Source: Pseudomonas sp. CCI4.2
GTDB lineage: Bacteria > Pseudomonadota > Gammaproteobacteria > Pseudomonadales > Pseudomonadaceae
Reading direction: 5' to 3'
DNA length: 64,000 bases
Assembly (NCBI RefSeq): GCF_034350045.1
Contig: NZ_CP133781.1
Span: forward strand, 4,264,501 to 4,328,500
Position 1 is the stretch's first letter, and each line of letters begins with the position of its first letter. Below are positions 8,853 through 17,821 of this stretch, piece by piece. The position numbers and the translations under genes are program-made. A model generated the notes under the pieces. It did not search any database and had not been told where the DNA came from. It worked only from the letters and a program-made list of their open reading frames with translations.

Positions 8853-9518
8853 TTATGCGAGATCGAGCTTGGCGTTGGTTTCATTCGCCGCCTGAGTCAT
8901 TTTCACTAACGCACTGTTCAGGAACGTGTTGCCTTTGTCATCGGTGCTGGCGCTGGTGCCGGAACCTGCCGCGCCACCACTTTGAGCTGCAGCAGCCTGC
9001 ATTTCCGTTTGTTTCTTGATGATGTCAGCGAGTTTGGTTTCTACCTTGGCTGCCGCATCCGGGGACATGGCTTTAAGATCAGCCTCGGTCAGCCCCATGC
9101 TTTTCAATGCGCCGTAACGCATTTTCTGAGCAGGCGTCAGCGCCATGTAATCCTTGAACTGATCCGCCGCACTTTGCGTACCGGTGGTGCCGGTGGTGCC
9201 GGTTGCGCTACTGGCGTTGGTCACACCGCCCACTGCAGAAGCGGCGGTGAGGTTATCACTGCTGTCACTGCTGTCCGTCGAAGCCACTTGGCCCATGGGG
9301 TTTTGCAGGTTAACCATCATTTTCGCGAACGCTTCTTCACGGTCCTGTTCTTGCTGGCTCGACGCGCTTGACTGAGCCGACGCGCTGCTACTACCCACTG
9401 CAGTCGGTTGAACCGTCGAATCGCTCAAACTGAGGAAATCAGCTTCGGGCGACTGGGAGGCGGAACGTACTACCGGAATTGAATAGTCCGTCCTACCGAG
9501 GCCACTGATAAAACTCAT
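8853..9518 (-). CDS. Uncharacterised Ser/Thr/Ala-rich protein
   Basis: I do not recognise this 221-residue protein. The start is the ATG ending at 9518 (MSFISGLGRTDYS), with TTGGAG 8-9 bases upstream; a longer in-frame start at 9578 lacks support. The N-terminal half is low-complexity (Ser, Ala, Gln, Thr-Gly runs such as TGTTGTTGT). The centre is helical and charged: AADQFKDYMALTPAQKMRYGALKSMGLTEADLKAMSP, then AKVETKLADIIKKQTEMQ. No signal peptide or membrane segment is seen. The composition resembles secreted or surface-appendage-associated proteins such as flagellar hook-length or type III-related factors, but that is only a resemblance. It is monocistronic. Confidence 0.7.
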   Translation of the reverse strand: MSFISGLGRTDYSIPVVRSASQSPEADFLSLSDSTVQPTAVGSSSASAQSSASSQQEQDREEAFAKMMVNLQNPMGQVASTDSSDSSDNLTAASAVGGVTNASSATGTTGTTGTQSAADQFKDYMALTPAQKMRYGALKSMGLTEADLKAMSPDAAAKVETKLADIIKKQTEMQAAAAQSGGAAGSGTSASTDDKGNTFLNSALVKMTQAANETNAKLDLA

Positions 9519-9714
9519 TTCAGTTACTCCAATAAGTGCCGTTGTACAAATATATCTCCCGAATTCTGAGCAAAGCACGTGCCAGCCGGACGATATGCCC
9601 TGCGGGGCACGATTTAAGGCATTCTTAGATTAACCGCGTCATAGATGCTTACAAATCAAAGGCAGCAAATGGCCGGCGTCGGCAAGTGATTGCCGCGTTG
9701 ATCGCTACGCCATC

Positions 9715-9796
9715 TGTAGGAGCCAACTGGTTGGCGAAGCGCCTGGATTGACACGCATGGCGCTGACGGCCTATCGCCAACCAGTTGGCTGCTACA
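9715..9796. repeat. BIME: two inverted REP units
   Basis: Two 22-base arms, 9715-9736 and 9775-9796, are inverted copies with a single mismatch, separated by 38 bases. Each contains GCCAACTGGTTGGC or its complement. This is a typical paired REP arrangement between a stop codon and the next gene. The rest of the gap 9519-9805 shows no gene. Confidence 0.85.
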
Positions 9797-9805
9797 GACG
9801 GTCTG

Positions 9806-10324
9806 TTAACGCTCCACGGCAGGGAAATCCACGTCGGTGGACGCCACGCTGTTGAGGTAATTGGTCAAGGTTAACAGCGCGACTTGGGTCACGACTTCGA
9901 CGATCTTGGCGTCGGTCAGGCCCGCAGCACGGGCAGCAACCAGGGACTCATCGCTCACACGTCCTTTGGTGGACACCACTTCACGGGCAAACACCGTATA
10001 AGCGCTCAAGTCGCCATCACGGGCGCTGCGGATCGCGTCGGCGGACAGTCCCGCTTTACTACCGAACAACGTGTGCGCAGCCAAGCAGTATTCACAACCA
10101 TTGACTTGGGAAGTGGCCAGCGCAATCGACTCACGCTCGACCCCGCTCAGCGAGTTCTTGCCAAAGGCTTGGGAAAATTGCAGATAGCCTCCCAGAGCTG
10201 CAGGTGAATGTGCCAGGGTTTTGAAGACGTTTGGCACGATGCCGAAGCTTTTTTTCACCCCTTCCAACAAGGGCACGGAAGCGGCGGGTGCGTGTTCAAG
10301 GCTCAGAGCAGGGATGCGTGACAT
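9806..10324 (-). CDS. AhpD-like / carboxymuconolactone decarboxylase family protein
   Basis: The 172-residue protein contains the AhpD-type redox centre NGCEYCLAAHT (CxxC followed by His, residues about 75-85) preceded by ESIALATSQ. This family includes alkylhydroperoxidases that reduce peroxides with a CxxC pair, so a role in peroxide or electrophile stress is likely. It is transcribed away from the AraC regulator at 10460 across a 135-base shared promoter region, which suggests that regulator controls it. Confidence 0.85.
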   Translation of the reverse strand: MSRIPALSLEHAPAASVPLLEGVKKSFGIVPNVFKTLAHSPAALGGYLQFSQAFGKNSLSGVERESIALATSQVNGCEYCLAAHTLFGSKAGLSADAIRSARDGDLSAYTVFAREVVSTKGRVSDESLVAARAAGLTDAKIVEVVTQVALLTLTNYLNSVASTDVDFPAVER

Positions 10325-10459
10325 AGTGATTCTCCGAAGTATTCGGTCGCGGTATGCGCCGACGGGGCCTATGTTAGGAACAATCCATGTACCATCGGAT
10401 CCGAATCGTCGCCGTTATGCGACATATCGTCCAAAAAACTGTTTTTTCTGAGGTCATCC

Positions 10460-11284
10460 ATGGATCGCTTGTCTGCCCTCTTGACGCACTTTGGTGTCAG
10501 CGCCGGAACGTTTCACAGCGGTGACTTTTGCGGGATTTCTGCGTTCGACGACGAAGAGCCACGCGGCCATATTCATTTGCTGCAAGCGGGGCAGATCAAA
10601 CTCCGCCTGGCCGATAACCGCGAGCAATTGATTACTGAGCCCACTTTGATTTTTTTCCCTCGGCCGTATAGGCACCGGCTGAGTTCCACCGAAGCGGATG
10701 GCACGCGGTTGGTCTGTGCGTCGCTGAACTTTAACGGCGGAGTGAATAATCCGCTGTCGTCCGCGCTGCCTGACTACCTGCTATTGCCGCTGGCAGACGT
10801 GGCCATGCTCGGGGTCACGCTGGAGTGGCTGTTTCGCGAGGCGTCGGGGGATGACTGCGGGCGTGACGCGACAATGGACCGCCTGTTCGAGCTGTTGGTG
10901 ATTCAGTTGTTGCGGTATTTGCTGGCAACCCATGGCATGGAAAGCGGCATGATGGCCGGGCTGGCCGACCCGCGTTTGTCACGGGCATTGAACCAGATGC
11001 ATGCCAATCCCCAGCAACCGTGGACGGTGGCTGAGCTGGCCACGGCGGCCAACATGTCCCGAGCGAGCTTCGCTGCGCATTTCCACAGCGTGCTCGGGCA
11101 ACCGCCTGCGGATTACTTGATGAGCTGGCGCATTAGTCTGGCGCAAAAGCGCTTGCGGGACGGCAAACCCATCGCACTGATTGCCGACGAAGTGGGCTAT
11201 GAAAGCTCTTCCGCCCTCGCCCGGGCCTTTCGACGCAAGACCGGCACCAGCCCGCGCGACTGGCTGCGCAGCCAAACGTCATAA
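10460..11284 (+). CDS. AraC-family transcriptional regulator (cupin sensor)
   Basis: DNA-binding regulator of 274 residues. Residues about 1-165 form a cupin-type ligand-binding domain (FCGISAFDDEEPRGHIHLLQAGQIKLRL, LIFFPRPYRHRL). Residues about 175-272 contain the two AraC helix-turn-helix motifs: WTVAELATAANMSRASFAAHF and PIALIADEVGYESSSALARAFRRKTG. It is divergent from the AhpD-like gene, its probable target. The inducer is unknown. A hairpin terminator follows at 11291. Confidence 0.9.
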   Translation: MDRLSALLTHFGVSAGTFHSGDFCGISAFDDEEPRGHIHLLQAGQIKLRLADNREQLITEPTLIFFPRPYRHRLSSTEADGTRLVCASLNFNGGVNNPLSSALPDYLLLPLADVAMLGVTLEWLFREASGDDCGRDATMDRLFELLVIQLLRYLLATHGMESGMMAGLADPRLSRALNQMHANPQQPWTVAELATAANMSRASFAAHFHSVLGQPPADYLMSWRISLAQKRLRDGKPIALIADEVGYESSSALARAFRRKTGTSPRDWLRSQTS

Positions 11285-11290
11285 ACCATA

Positions 11291-11327
11291 AAGTCCAACG
11301 TCGCCTGGGGCGTCGTCGGACTTTTCT
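11291..11327 (+). terminator. Rho-independent terminator of the AraC regulator gene
   Basis: A 15-base stem starting AAGTCC and closing GGACTT (two mismatches, 3-base loop) starts 7 bases after the stop codon and runs into TTTTCTT on the plus strand. Confidence 0.75.
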
Positions 11328-11354
11328 TAACCGCAGGCTATCGCCGGTGGGTTA

Positions 11355-12683
11355 TCAGAAGATCGAGATCGGGTAATCCGCGATCAAACGAAACTCGTTG
11401 ACGTCGCCTTCGGCCTGATCCGCGTTACCCCGGTGCCATGCCTGACGCATGCGCAAGGACAAGTCCTTGGCCGGCCCAGTCTGGACCGTGTACTTGGCTT
11501 CAAGGTTGGTTTCGTGGTGTTTACCGTTTGCGCCATAACCATAAGCACGATAAGGGCTGTCAGCGGCCATCCGCGTCCCGTCGATATCATCACCGTGGAT
11601 ATAACGAACCATGAAGGCCAGTCCAGGAACACCGTAACTTGTCATGTTCAGGTCATAACGCGCTTGCAGGGATTTCTCGCCAGGACCGTTGAAGTCGGAA
11701 TACTGAATTGAGTTGGCCAGGTTAATAGAGTCAGCGGTGTCACCTGGGCCGTTCTTACCAAATGCCACGTAGTCGAACGGGGTATCGCCGTGGACTTTCT
11801 GGTACGCAATAGTGACGGTGTGTGCGATCAGGAAGGTGTAAGCCGCTGCCATTGAGTACGCGGTGTTACTAATATCGCCGGCCTTGGCCGACCCTTCGTC
11901 GTTAGTGCGATAAATATTGAAATCGAAGTTCAACGACTGCAGGTCCGAGATCGCCAAGGTGTAGTTAGCGTTGGCGTAGTACTGACGCCAGATATCTTCA
12001 AGCTCAGACCCGTAAACACTGAGCGAGAGCGCGTCAGACACCGCATATTTGCCGCCGGCATAACTGATGCTATCGGCCGCTACGTTGGCGTAAGAGGCAA
12101 ACAGGTCATGCTCGCTGTTGGTCGTGACCGGACCATTGCCGCTGGTAAAGTGCCCGACATCCAGTTCGAGGCCACTAATTTCGCTGCTCAGCAAATTGAA
12201 ACCGGTACCGGTCTGCGGCATTAGTCGTGAACCACCGGCAGCAAAGACTGGCGCCGTGGGTTGCAGATTGCCCCAGAGCAGCTCGGTTTTGGAGATTCGC
12301 ATTTTCAGCGCACCGCCTGCCCGACCGTATTCATCTGCGGGGGCGCCGTTGCCTTGCACCGGCAGGTTACCGGTTCCGGTTGTCCCCGCACCGCCGTCAA
12401 GCTTGAACGCCCAGTTACCGAACGCTTCAACGCCGAAACCGACAGTGCCTTGGGTGAAACCCGAGCTGTAGTTGGCCAGGATGCCCTGGGTCCAGTCTTT
12501 GCGGTCTGCGCCGCCGTTTTTTACATCTCGGTTGAAATAATAGTTTCTAAGGTGCACGTTAAGACTGCTGTCTTCTATAAATCCTTTCGCATCAGCTTGA
12601 TCGCTAACGACACCCGCCGCTGCGAACTGGCAAACGCCAAGAGAGACCGCGAGGGTCACAAGATTCCACTTAACAGACATCAT
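11355..12683 (-). CDS. OprD-family outer-membrane porin
   Basis: Substrate-specific 18-stranded channel of the OprD family, used for uptake of amino acids, small carboxylates or aromatics. The 442-residue precursor begins with a signal peptide (MMSVKWNLVTLAVSLGVCQFAAAG) followed by the conserved mature start KGFIEDSSLNVHLRNYYFNRD, then DWTQGILANYSSGFTQGTVGFGVEAFG, and ends ADYPISIF with the terminal Phe required for outer-membrane assembly. Tandem ATGs at 12683 and 12680 make the exact start uncertain. Which OprD subgroup (OprE, OprQ or OpdP-like) cannot be fixed by eye. Confidence 0.93.
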   Translation of the reverse strand: MMSVKWNLVTLAVSLGVCQFAAAGVVSDQADAKGFIEDSSLNVHLRNYYFNRDVKNGGADRKDWTQGILANYSSGFTQGTVGFGVEAFGNWAFKLDGGAGTTGTGNLPVQGNGAPADEYGRAGGALKMRISKTELLWGNLQPTAPVFAAGGSRLMPQTGTGFNLLSSEISGLELDVGHFTSGNGPVTTNSEHDLFASYANVAADSISYAGGKYAVSDALSLSVYGSELEDIWRQYYANANYTLAISDLQSLNFDFNIYRTNDEGSAKAGDISNTAYSMAAAYTFLIAHTVTIAYQKVHGDTPFDYVAFGKNGPGDTADSINLANSIQYSDFNGPGEKSLQARYDLNMTSYGVPGLAFMVRYIHGDDIDGTRMAADSPYRAYGYGANGKHHETNLEAKYTVQTGPAKDLSLRMRQAWHRGNADQAEGDVNEFRLIADYPISIF

Positions 12684-13088
12684 TTTTGACGATCCCCTAA
12701 TTCTGATATGCCATCGCCATCAAACACCTGAGAACGGGAATACCCCTGAGTTCAGGCGAATGGATTAACGATAGTTGTGCGTTGGCAGATGGCTTTTACA
12801 TCAAGACCGTGTACTGAAATCACGGTGAAATCACGGGCAATCCAGCCCTGTTTTTATCTTTTTAATCACGGGATCGCCCCGTGCGGTACAACTTTTAACA
12901 TCGAAGTTCCCTACCGTTTATGTCGATTTTCATGATAGTCAGTATCGACTAACGTAATAGTTCAACATTCATGGCGATGTTAAGGTGCGTCTCGATGACC
13001 GACCACGCCTCGACCGCTTTCTGACTCCGCATCAGGAGGCAACGATTTGGCTGCTCCACTTCATCGATCCTTTGGTTACACATTTTTT

Positions 13089-13119
13089 GCCACCCCACCT
13101 TTCGTGCGGTGGCTTTTTT
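13089..13119 (+). terminator. Orphan plus-strand terminator in the 12684-13143 gap
   Basis: GCCACC and GGTGGC form a stem around a 13-base internal stretch, followed by TTTTTT. No plus-strand gene precedes it: the flanking genes, oprD-like and integrase, both read minus. An AGGAGG lies at about 13036 but no convincing ORF follows. The rest of the 460-base gap should hold the porin promoter. The terminator may end a small RNA or be a remnant left by an integrating element. Confidence 0.6.
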
Positions 13120-13143
13120 ATGGCTGCGATGCGGTGGTATTGA

Positions 13144-14061
13144 TCAGAGATCAAACCGGTCAATCGCTCGACGGCGCTCATTGTCATCGCGCATGTCATA
13201 GCTGGCAGTGGTCGAGATGTTGGTGTGATGGGCGAGCTTTTGGGCGATGGACAGGTCGTGCTCTTCTATGACCCGCGTAATGAATGAGCGCCGAAAATCG
13301 TGGGGCATGATGTCCATGCCAATCTGCCGTCCGCGCTGCTTAGCGATAAAGTAGATCGCATGTTTGGTGACCCGCTCACGGGTGATATGAGCGCCGCGAC
13401 GAATACGGTTGAACAGGAAAGCGTCGTCGCCCTGGCCTTCTGGCAGGGACCTCCGGCGAAGTTCAAGCCAGTCGTTAAGCACGGTGAACGCCCATGCAGG
13501 CGCGTATTTGATCAATTGTTTATTCCCTTTGCCCGTCACCTGCAAACTGCGCTCGGCGAAATCAATCTGCGCCAGATCCAGGTTCACCGATTCTGACTTG
13601 CGCATCCCCGAGCCATACAAGATGGCGATGATCGCCGCGTCGCGTCTGCCCTGTGGCCGAGGGTCTGCGGCACAGACATCCATCAGTTCGCGAATGAGCG
13701 AGCGTCGAATGTTCTTTCCTTTGGGTAGGCGCGTTCCGGCAATGGGTTTTACCGAACGCATTTTTAACAAGTGTTCGTGACTGATCAGGCTTTGCCGCCA
13801 CGCCTCGTTGGTCACACCGCGAATCGCATTGACGTACAGCGATGAAGTGTTGGGCGCGTAACCATCCTCGCGCAAGGTCGCCACCAGGGCGATGACATGC
13901 CCCGGTTGCAGTTCGTGCCACGGCACGTCGTGAATGTCGGTCTCGCTGAACCCCAAGCGATCCGCTGCGTCTTGCAGCACGTACTTCATCGTGAGCTGAC
14001 TCGACGGTGCTAGTCGCGCCAGATAAAGCGCCAACGGATTGTGTACCTCACCCAGCGACAT
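13144..14061 (-). CDS. Tyrosine recombinase/phage-type integrase, stand-alone
   Basis: Site-specific recombinase of 305 residues. An N-terminal SAM-like domain (residues about 1-110) is followed by a catalytic domain with the full active-site set: Arg in YGSGMRKSE, Lys in TGKGNKQ, HDFRR (His and Arg), His in LAHHTNIS and nucleophilic Tyr in TASYDMR. It therefore appears functional. No prophage structural genes, excisionase or obvious att repeats are nearby, so this is either a lone chromosomal recombinase or the last gene of a lost element. The orphan terminator at 13089 lies just beyond its 3' end. Confidence 0.9.
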   Translation of the reverse strand: MSLGEVHNPLALYLARLAPSSQLTMKYVLQDAADRLGFSETDIHDVPWHELQPGHVIALVATLREDGYAPNTSSLYVNAIRGVTNEAWRQSLISHEHLLKMRSVKPIAGTRLPKGKNIRRSLIRELMDVCAADPRPQGRRDAAIIAILYGSGMRKSESVNLDLAQIDFAERSLQVTGKGNKQLIKYAPAWAFTVLNDWLELRRRSLPEGQGDDAFLFNRIRRGAHITRERVTKHAIYFIAKQRGRQIGMDIMPHDFRRSFITRVIEEHDLSIAQKLAHHTNISTTASYDMRDDNERRRAIDRFDL

Positions 14062-14149
14062 GGCATAACGGCCTTCTAGGGTCGAAAAAAGCCACTCTAC
14101 ACCACAACCATCGCGGCTAACTAACTGAATAAAAACAGTATTTTAATAT

Positions 14150-14755
14150 TCAGCGTTCGTCAGGCTTCAACAGCTCGGCACCATTGAATACCCCGCCCAA
14201 GTGCATCTGCCGCCCGCCACTGGCCAACGGGCCGAGGTCGATGGGCGCCAGCCCCAGGGACTTGATCAGGTCGGTGACGCACGCCTTGGCCTGGGCATCG
14301 TCTCCAGCGAGAAACGCTACGCGCCTGTGGCCATCGGGCGCCCCAGTGAAGAAACCAGCGATAGGCAAGGTATTGAACGCCTTGACCACCCTGGCGTCCG
14401 GTGCAAGGCGGGCAATGATTTCACTGCCGCTGTCGTCGCCCAGGTCGGCCACTTTGTAATCGGGCAAGTAATTGAGGAAGGTATTGGTGGCATCGATGAG
14501 GATGCGCCCTTCCCATTTTGGTAAAGCCGGCAACGCTTGCGCCACGCTGACCCAAGGAATCGCCAGTATCACCAGATTGCACGCCGCAGCCTGCTCCAGC
14601 GTGCCGGCCTTGGCTTTGTGACCCAGCCGATGAATCAGCGACGTCAGGCTAGCGGGTCCCCTGCGGTTACTGAGGAGCACTTCATGGCCCGCACGAATAC
14701 ATTCTGCCGCCAAGGTTTCACCGACAGCTGCCGCGCCAATAATTCCGATGTTCAT
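14150..14755 (-). CDS. NADPH-dependent F420-reductase-like Rossmann oxidoreductase
   Basis: The 201-residue protein starts with the dinucleotide-binding motif MNIGIIGAAAVGETLA and an Arg-rich 2'-phosphate pocket (LLSNRRGPASL), indicating NADPH preference. LVILAIPW, RILIDATN and VKAFNTLP are hallmarks of the F420-dependent NADP reductase-like family, whose Pseudomonas members probably act on substrates other than F420. AAGGGGG precedes the ATG. It stands alone between the integrase and a divergent TPR gene. Confidence 0.85.
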   Translation of the reverse strand: MNIGIIGAAAVGETLAAECIRAGHEVLLSNRRGPASLTSLIHRLGHKAKAGTLEQAAACNLVILAIPWVSVAQALPALPKWEGRILIDATNTFLNYLPDYKVADLGDDSGSEIIARLAPDARVVKAFNTLPIAGFFTGAPDGHRRVAFLAGDDAQAKACVTDLIKSLGLAPIDLGPLASGGRQMHLGGVFNGAELLKPDER

Positions 14756-15022
14756 GGTTCCCCCTTAATGCAGTAGACAAAAATGGGCCAAACGCGAAAA
14801 TTATAGCTTCGCTTCCGAGCGAGGAATTAATTCGCCAAAACCGAGACCAACGCTCTGAAATAAATTCTTGCGACGGCTGAATAAACCTACCCTCATAGGT
14901 GTTCACTTACCAACACCGCGTTGTCGCAGGTCTTTAGGAGGGGCCGCGCTGTCGCGTAGCCCACTCAGGGTGTGTTGTCACCAACCCATTGTGTTAACAA
15001 ATTAGTTCAATCGGAGCTGCTC

Positions 15023-15589
15023 ATGAACAAAAATACCACCACAAGATCCGCTCGTCGTCCTTCGGCTTTGCTCTTGGCGGGCTGTTTGGCTGCCACGTTG
15101 TTAAGCGCGCAGGTGCTGGCCTCCGGCGGTGACAGCGATGAATCGGACACGCCGAAAAAACCAAACTGTCCCAAGGGCCAGGTCTACGACACCAAAACCA
15201 AGTCCTGCGTGAATCAACAAAGCAGCCTGACTCCCGATGCGGACAAAACCGATTACGCCTACCGACTGGCCAAGGCCGGGCGCTACCAAGAGGCGCTTTC
15301 GCTGCTGGACACCCTGAAAGAACCGAACACGGCCAAGGCACTGAATTACCGCGGTTATGCCACCCGTAAACTGGGCCGCACCGATGAAGGCATCAGCTAT
15401 TACCTGAAATCCGTGGCGCTGGACCCTAACTACGCGCAAGTCCGCGAATACTTGGGCGAGGCCTATGTCATCAAGGGGCAGCTGGATTTGGCCAAGGAAC
15501 AGTTGGCAACCATCAAAACCCTGTGCAGCACGACCTGCGAGGAATACCGTGATTTGGCTCACGCCATCAATCACTCCTCACGGACGTGA
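15023..15589 (+). CDS. Periplasmic tetratricopeptide-repeat protein
   Basis: Exported 188-residue protein. The ATG at 15023 has GGAG 6 bases upstream; an in-frame ATG at 14972 does not. A basic N-terminus and hydrophobic stretch (LLLAGCLAATLLSAQVLA) give a signal peptide, probably cleaved before SGGDSDES. LLAGC resembles a lipobox, but the long hydrophobic stretch after Cys argues against a lipoprotein. Residues about 70-165 form about three TPR units (YAYRLAKAGRYQEALSLLD, ALNYRGYATRKLGRTDEGIS, EYLGEAYVIKGQLDLAKEQL). Four further cysteines could form disulfides. TPRs scaffold protein contacts; the partner is unknown. Confidence 0.8.
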   Translation: MNKNTTTRSARRPSALLLAGCLAATLLSAQVLASGGDSDESDTPKKPNCPKGQVYDTKTKSCVNQQSSLTPDADKTDYAYRLAKAGRYQEALSLLDTLKEPNTAKALNYRGYATRKLGRTDEGISYYLKSVALDPNYAQVREYLGEAYVIKGQLDLAKEQLATIKTLCSTTCEEYRDLAHAINHSSRT

Positions 15590-15873
15590 CCGTTAGCGGG
15601 CACGCTTGGCCCGGTGTCCTCCGGGCCGTCACTGCCTGGCTCAATTCGCAGGCCGTCATCGCGAAAACTATCCACCTCCGGGCCAAGCTGAGACAGAACC
15701 TTGCGCACCTACAGCTTGGTGCTGTCGCGTCAACAGCACGGGGCGCGCTGGATGCGACATCTGCGCGCAGCAATAGCCGCGATCATGGCTGGAATCGGTC
15801 GCTCGATTCTGGTCTATTAGCGCGTCGCTTTACGACACCAGCCTGAACCGCCGCTCTGAAAAAAGGTAATCGA

Positions 15874-16251
15874 ATGTCTGCCCAACGTTTTAAGAAAGCC
15901 ATGACCTCGTTCGCCCTGCTCGCCTCGTTCGTCACTGCCACCTCCGTCTTCGCCCATGCTCACCTGCAAAGCCAGACACCCGCGGCTGACAGCACCGTGA
16001 GCGCGCCTAAAGAATTACGCCTGAACTTCTCCGAAGGCGTCGAGGAAAAATTCACCAAGGTGGTTCTCACGACCGACACCGGTAAAGCCGTTAGCGTAAA
16101 AAGCATTGCCACTGCTGCAGACGATAAAAAAATCCTGATTGTGACCCCGGCGGCGCTGCTGGTTGCCGGTCAATACCACGTCGAATGGCACGCGGTTTCG
16201 GTCGATACCCATAAGAGCGATGGCTCATACGCGTTCACGGTAAGCCCTTAA
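15874..16251 (+). CDS. copC: CopC-domain periplasmic copper-binding protein
   Basis: Small periplasmic copper carrier: a 125-residue precursor with a signal peptide ending FAHAHLQ, so the mature N-terminus offers the His used for Cu(II). The Ig-like CopC fold shows in SAPKELRLNFSEGVEEKFTKV and in the C-terminal copper ligands VDTHKSDGSYAF. No Met-rich Cu(I) loop is visible, so this is a Cu(II)-only type. copD starts 4 bases after its stop. The 284 bases upstream (15590-15873) show no gene. Confidence 0.9.
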   Translation: MSAQRFKKAMTSFALLASFVTATSVFAHAHLQSQTPAADSTVSAPKELRLNFSEGVEEKFTKVVLTTDTGKAVSVKSIATAADDKKILIVTPAALLVAGQYHVEWHAVSVDTHKSDGSYAFTVSP

Positions 16252-16255
16252 TTTC

Positions 16256-17134
16256 ATGCAAACCGCGCTCATCCTGTGCCGTTTCGTGCACTTTGCTGCA
16301 GTCTTGTTGCTGTTTGGAAGCTGCCTGTTTCGGACAGGGTTCTTCCGCGTCCAGCTAAAGACCGTAGACACCGCTGCGCTAGACACAAAGCTCACGTGGT
16401 GCGCACGCGCATTGATTCCTTTGGCCCTTGTCAGTGGCGTGCTGCTGCTGGTGTTTATCGCCGCGAGCATGGCGGGCAGTTGGCAAGAAGGGTTCGATCC
16501 AAACACCCTTGCGCTGGTCTTGAAACAAACATTTTTTGGCAAGGTCTGGAGCGTCCATCTGCTGCTGAACGCCCTGCTGTTGGTCGGTGTGGTTTCACCT
16601 CGACGCTCTTCGCCCACCCTGCGCCTGATCCTCGCCGCGTTGCTACTCGCAACACTGGCGCCGGTCGGTCATGGGGCGATGTTCGATGGCACGCTCGGTG
16701 AGTTGATGATCCTCAATCAACTTGTCCACTTGTACGGCGTAGGTGCGTGGCTAGGCGGCTTGTTGCTGTTGTCGTTGCTGATGGTGAACTCGGCGCCCGC
16801 CAACCATGTCCTGCCGCTGCTGCTGCGGTTCAGTGGCGTCGGCTACGGCTTGGTGGCGTTGATTATCACCACTGGCCTGATCAACGTCCGGGTCATGAGC
16901 GGCGCGTTATGGCCAGAACCCGCACTGTCCGGGTTCGGACTGATTTTGCTGATCAAGGTGTGCCTAGTGCTGTGCATGCTGCTGTTGGCGCTGTTTAATC
17001 GGTTGCTACTCAATCATCACGCTCAACAATTCAATGTTCTGCGCACGAGCATCGCCGTGGAGTGCCTGTTCGGTTTACTGGCGGTGGCGGCGGTATCGTT
17101 GTTGGGAACACTGCCGCCCATGCTGGCGACCTGA
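16256..17134 (+). CDS. copD: CopD-family inner-membrane copper protein
   Basis: Polytopic membrane protein of 292 residues with about eight hydrophobic helices, including CRFVHFAAVLLLFGSCLFR at the start, where family His residues sit, and LVHLYGVGAWLGGLLLLSLL mid-protein. CopD partners CopC in moving copper across the inner membrane. The 4-base gap to copC indicates one transcript. No copA or copB multicopper genes and no copRS pair are in the window, so this is the minimal CD form, more likely supply than detoxification. Confidence 0.88.
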   Translation: MQTALILCRFVHFAAVLLLFGSCLFRTGFFRVQLKTVDTAALDTKLTWCARALIPLALVSGVLLLVFIAASMAGSWQEGFDPNTLALVLKQTFFGKVWSVHLLLNALLLVGVVSPRRSSPTLRLILAALLLATLAPVGHGAMFDGTLGELMILNQLVHLYGVGAWLGGLLLLSLLMVNSAPANHVLPLLLRFSGVGYGLVALIITTGLINVRVMSGALWPEPALSGFGLILLIKVCLVLCMLLLALFNRLLLNHHAQQFNVLRTSIAVECLFGLLAVAAVSLLGTLPPMLAT

Positions 17135-17153
17135 CGGCCGGCACCAAAGCGTT

Positions 17154-17747
17154 TCAGACCTGTAGTTTGCGCTTGCGAAATTCAGCCACTTTATGACGGT
17201 TGCCACATTGCGCCATGCTGCACCAGCGGCGTTTGTGGGACTTGGTACGGTCATAAAACCACAGCACGCAGTCCGAATGTTCGCAGGTGCGAATCAGCGA
17301 AAAATCGCCACCCACCAGCAGTTGCGCAGCGGCTTCCGCCAGCGGCGCGAGAAACTGTTCAGCGGTTTGCTGTTTGCGCACACGTTCGAGGCGCAATGTG
17401 TCCGGGGCATCCCAGATCAGTTGCGGGTGGCTCAGCGCTTTGCGCAAGTAGGCATTCAATGCGGTTGGATTACCCAGAATCCAGGCTTTACGCTCCTCAA
17501 TGCCCACACGAATGATCTCGCGCAGCTCAACGGCGGCCGCCAATAACGCGCCTTCGGCAAACGTCGGGATTCCCGAGGCGTCAAACCAGCCGGCACGTAT
17601 CAGCCAGCGCGCTACATCGGCGTCGTGCCGCCAGAAATCGATCAATATTCCATCGACATTGGCTCGGGTGTTGAGCATGTCCAGAATCGGGTCATCGGCC
17701 ACAAGAGCCGGTTCGTTCGAGTGCGCATCAGGGGTGACGGTAGCCAT
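17154..17747 (-). CDS. CGNR zinc-finger (ABATE-domain) putative regulator
   Basis: The 197-residue protein has an N-terminal ABATE domain (RANVDGILIDFWRHDADVARWL and following helices) and a C-terminal CGNR zinc finger: CEHSDCVLWFYDRTKSHKRRWCSMAQCGNR in two parts, with Cys pairs and the CGNR signature. Such proteins are presumed stress-linked transcription factors. AAGGAGG 4 bases before the ATG at 17747 fixes the start over the upstream in-frame ATG at 17774. It converges on copD; its target is unknown. Confidence 0.88.
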   Translation of the reverse strand: MATVTPDAHSNEPALVADDPILDMLNTRANVDGILIDFWRHDADVARWLIRAGWFDASGIPTFAEGALLAAAVELREIIRVGIEERKAWILGNPTALNAYLRKALSHPQLIWDAPDTLRLERVRKQQTAEQFLAPLAEAAAQLLVGGDFSLIRTCEHSDCVLWFYDRTKSHKRRWCSMAQCGNRHKVAEFRKRKLQV

Positions 17748-17821
17748 GGTGCCTCCTTGAATCAAGGCTGCCATCGTAACCCCTATAGGGTGATATGAAC
17801 AGTTACAGACTGATCGACTAC

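Noticed and set aside
3811..9796. CRISPR-like array from the intergenic repeats
   Set aside because: The repeats are few, unequal, widely spaced and of REP type; no regular spacers exist anywhere in the window.
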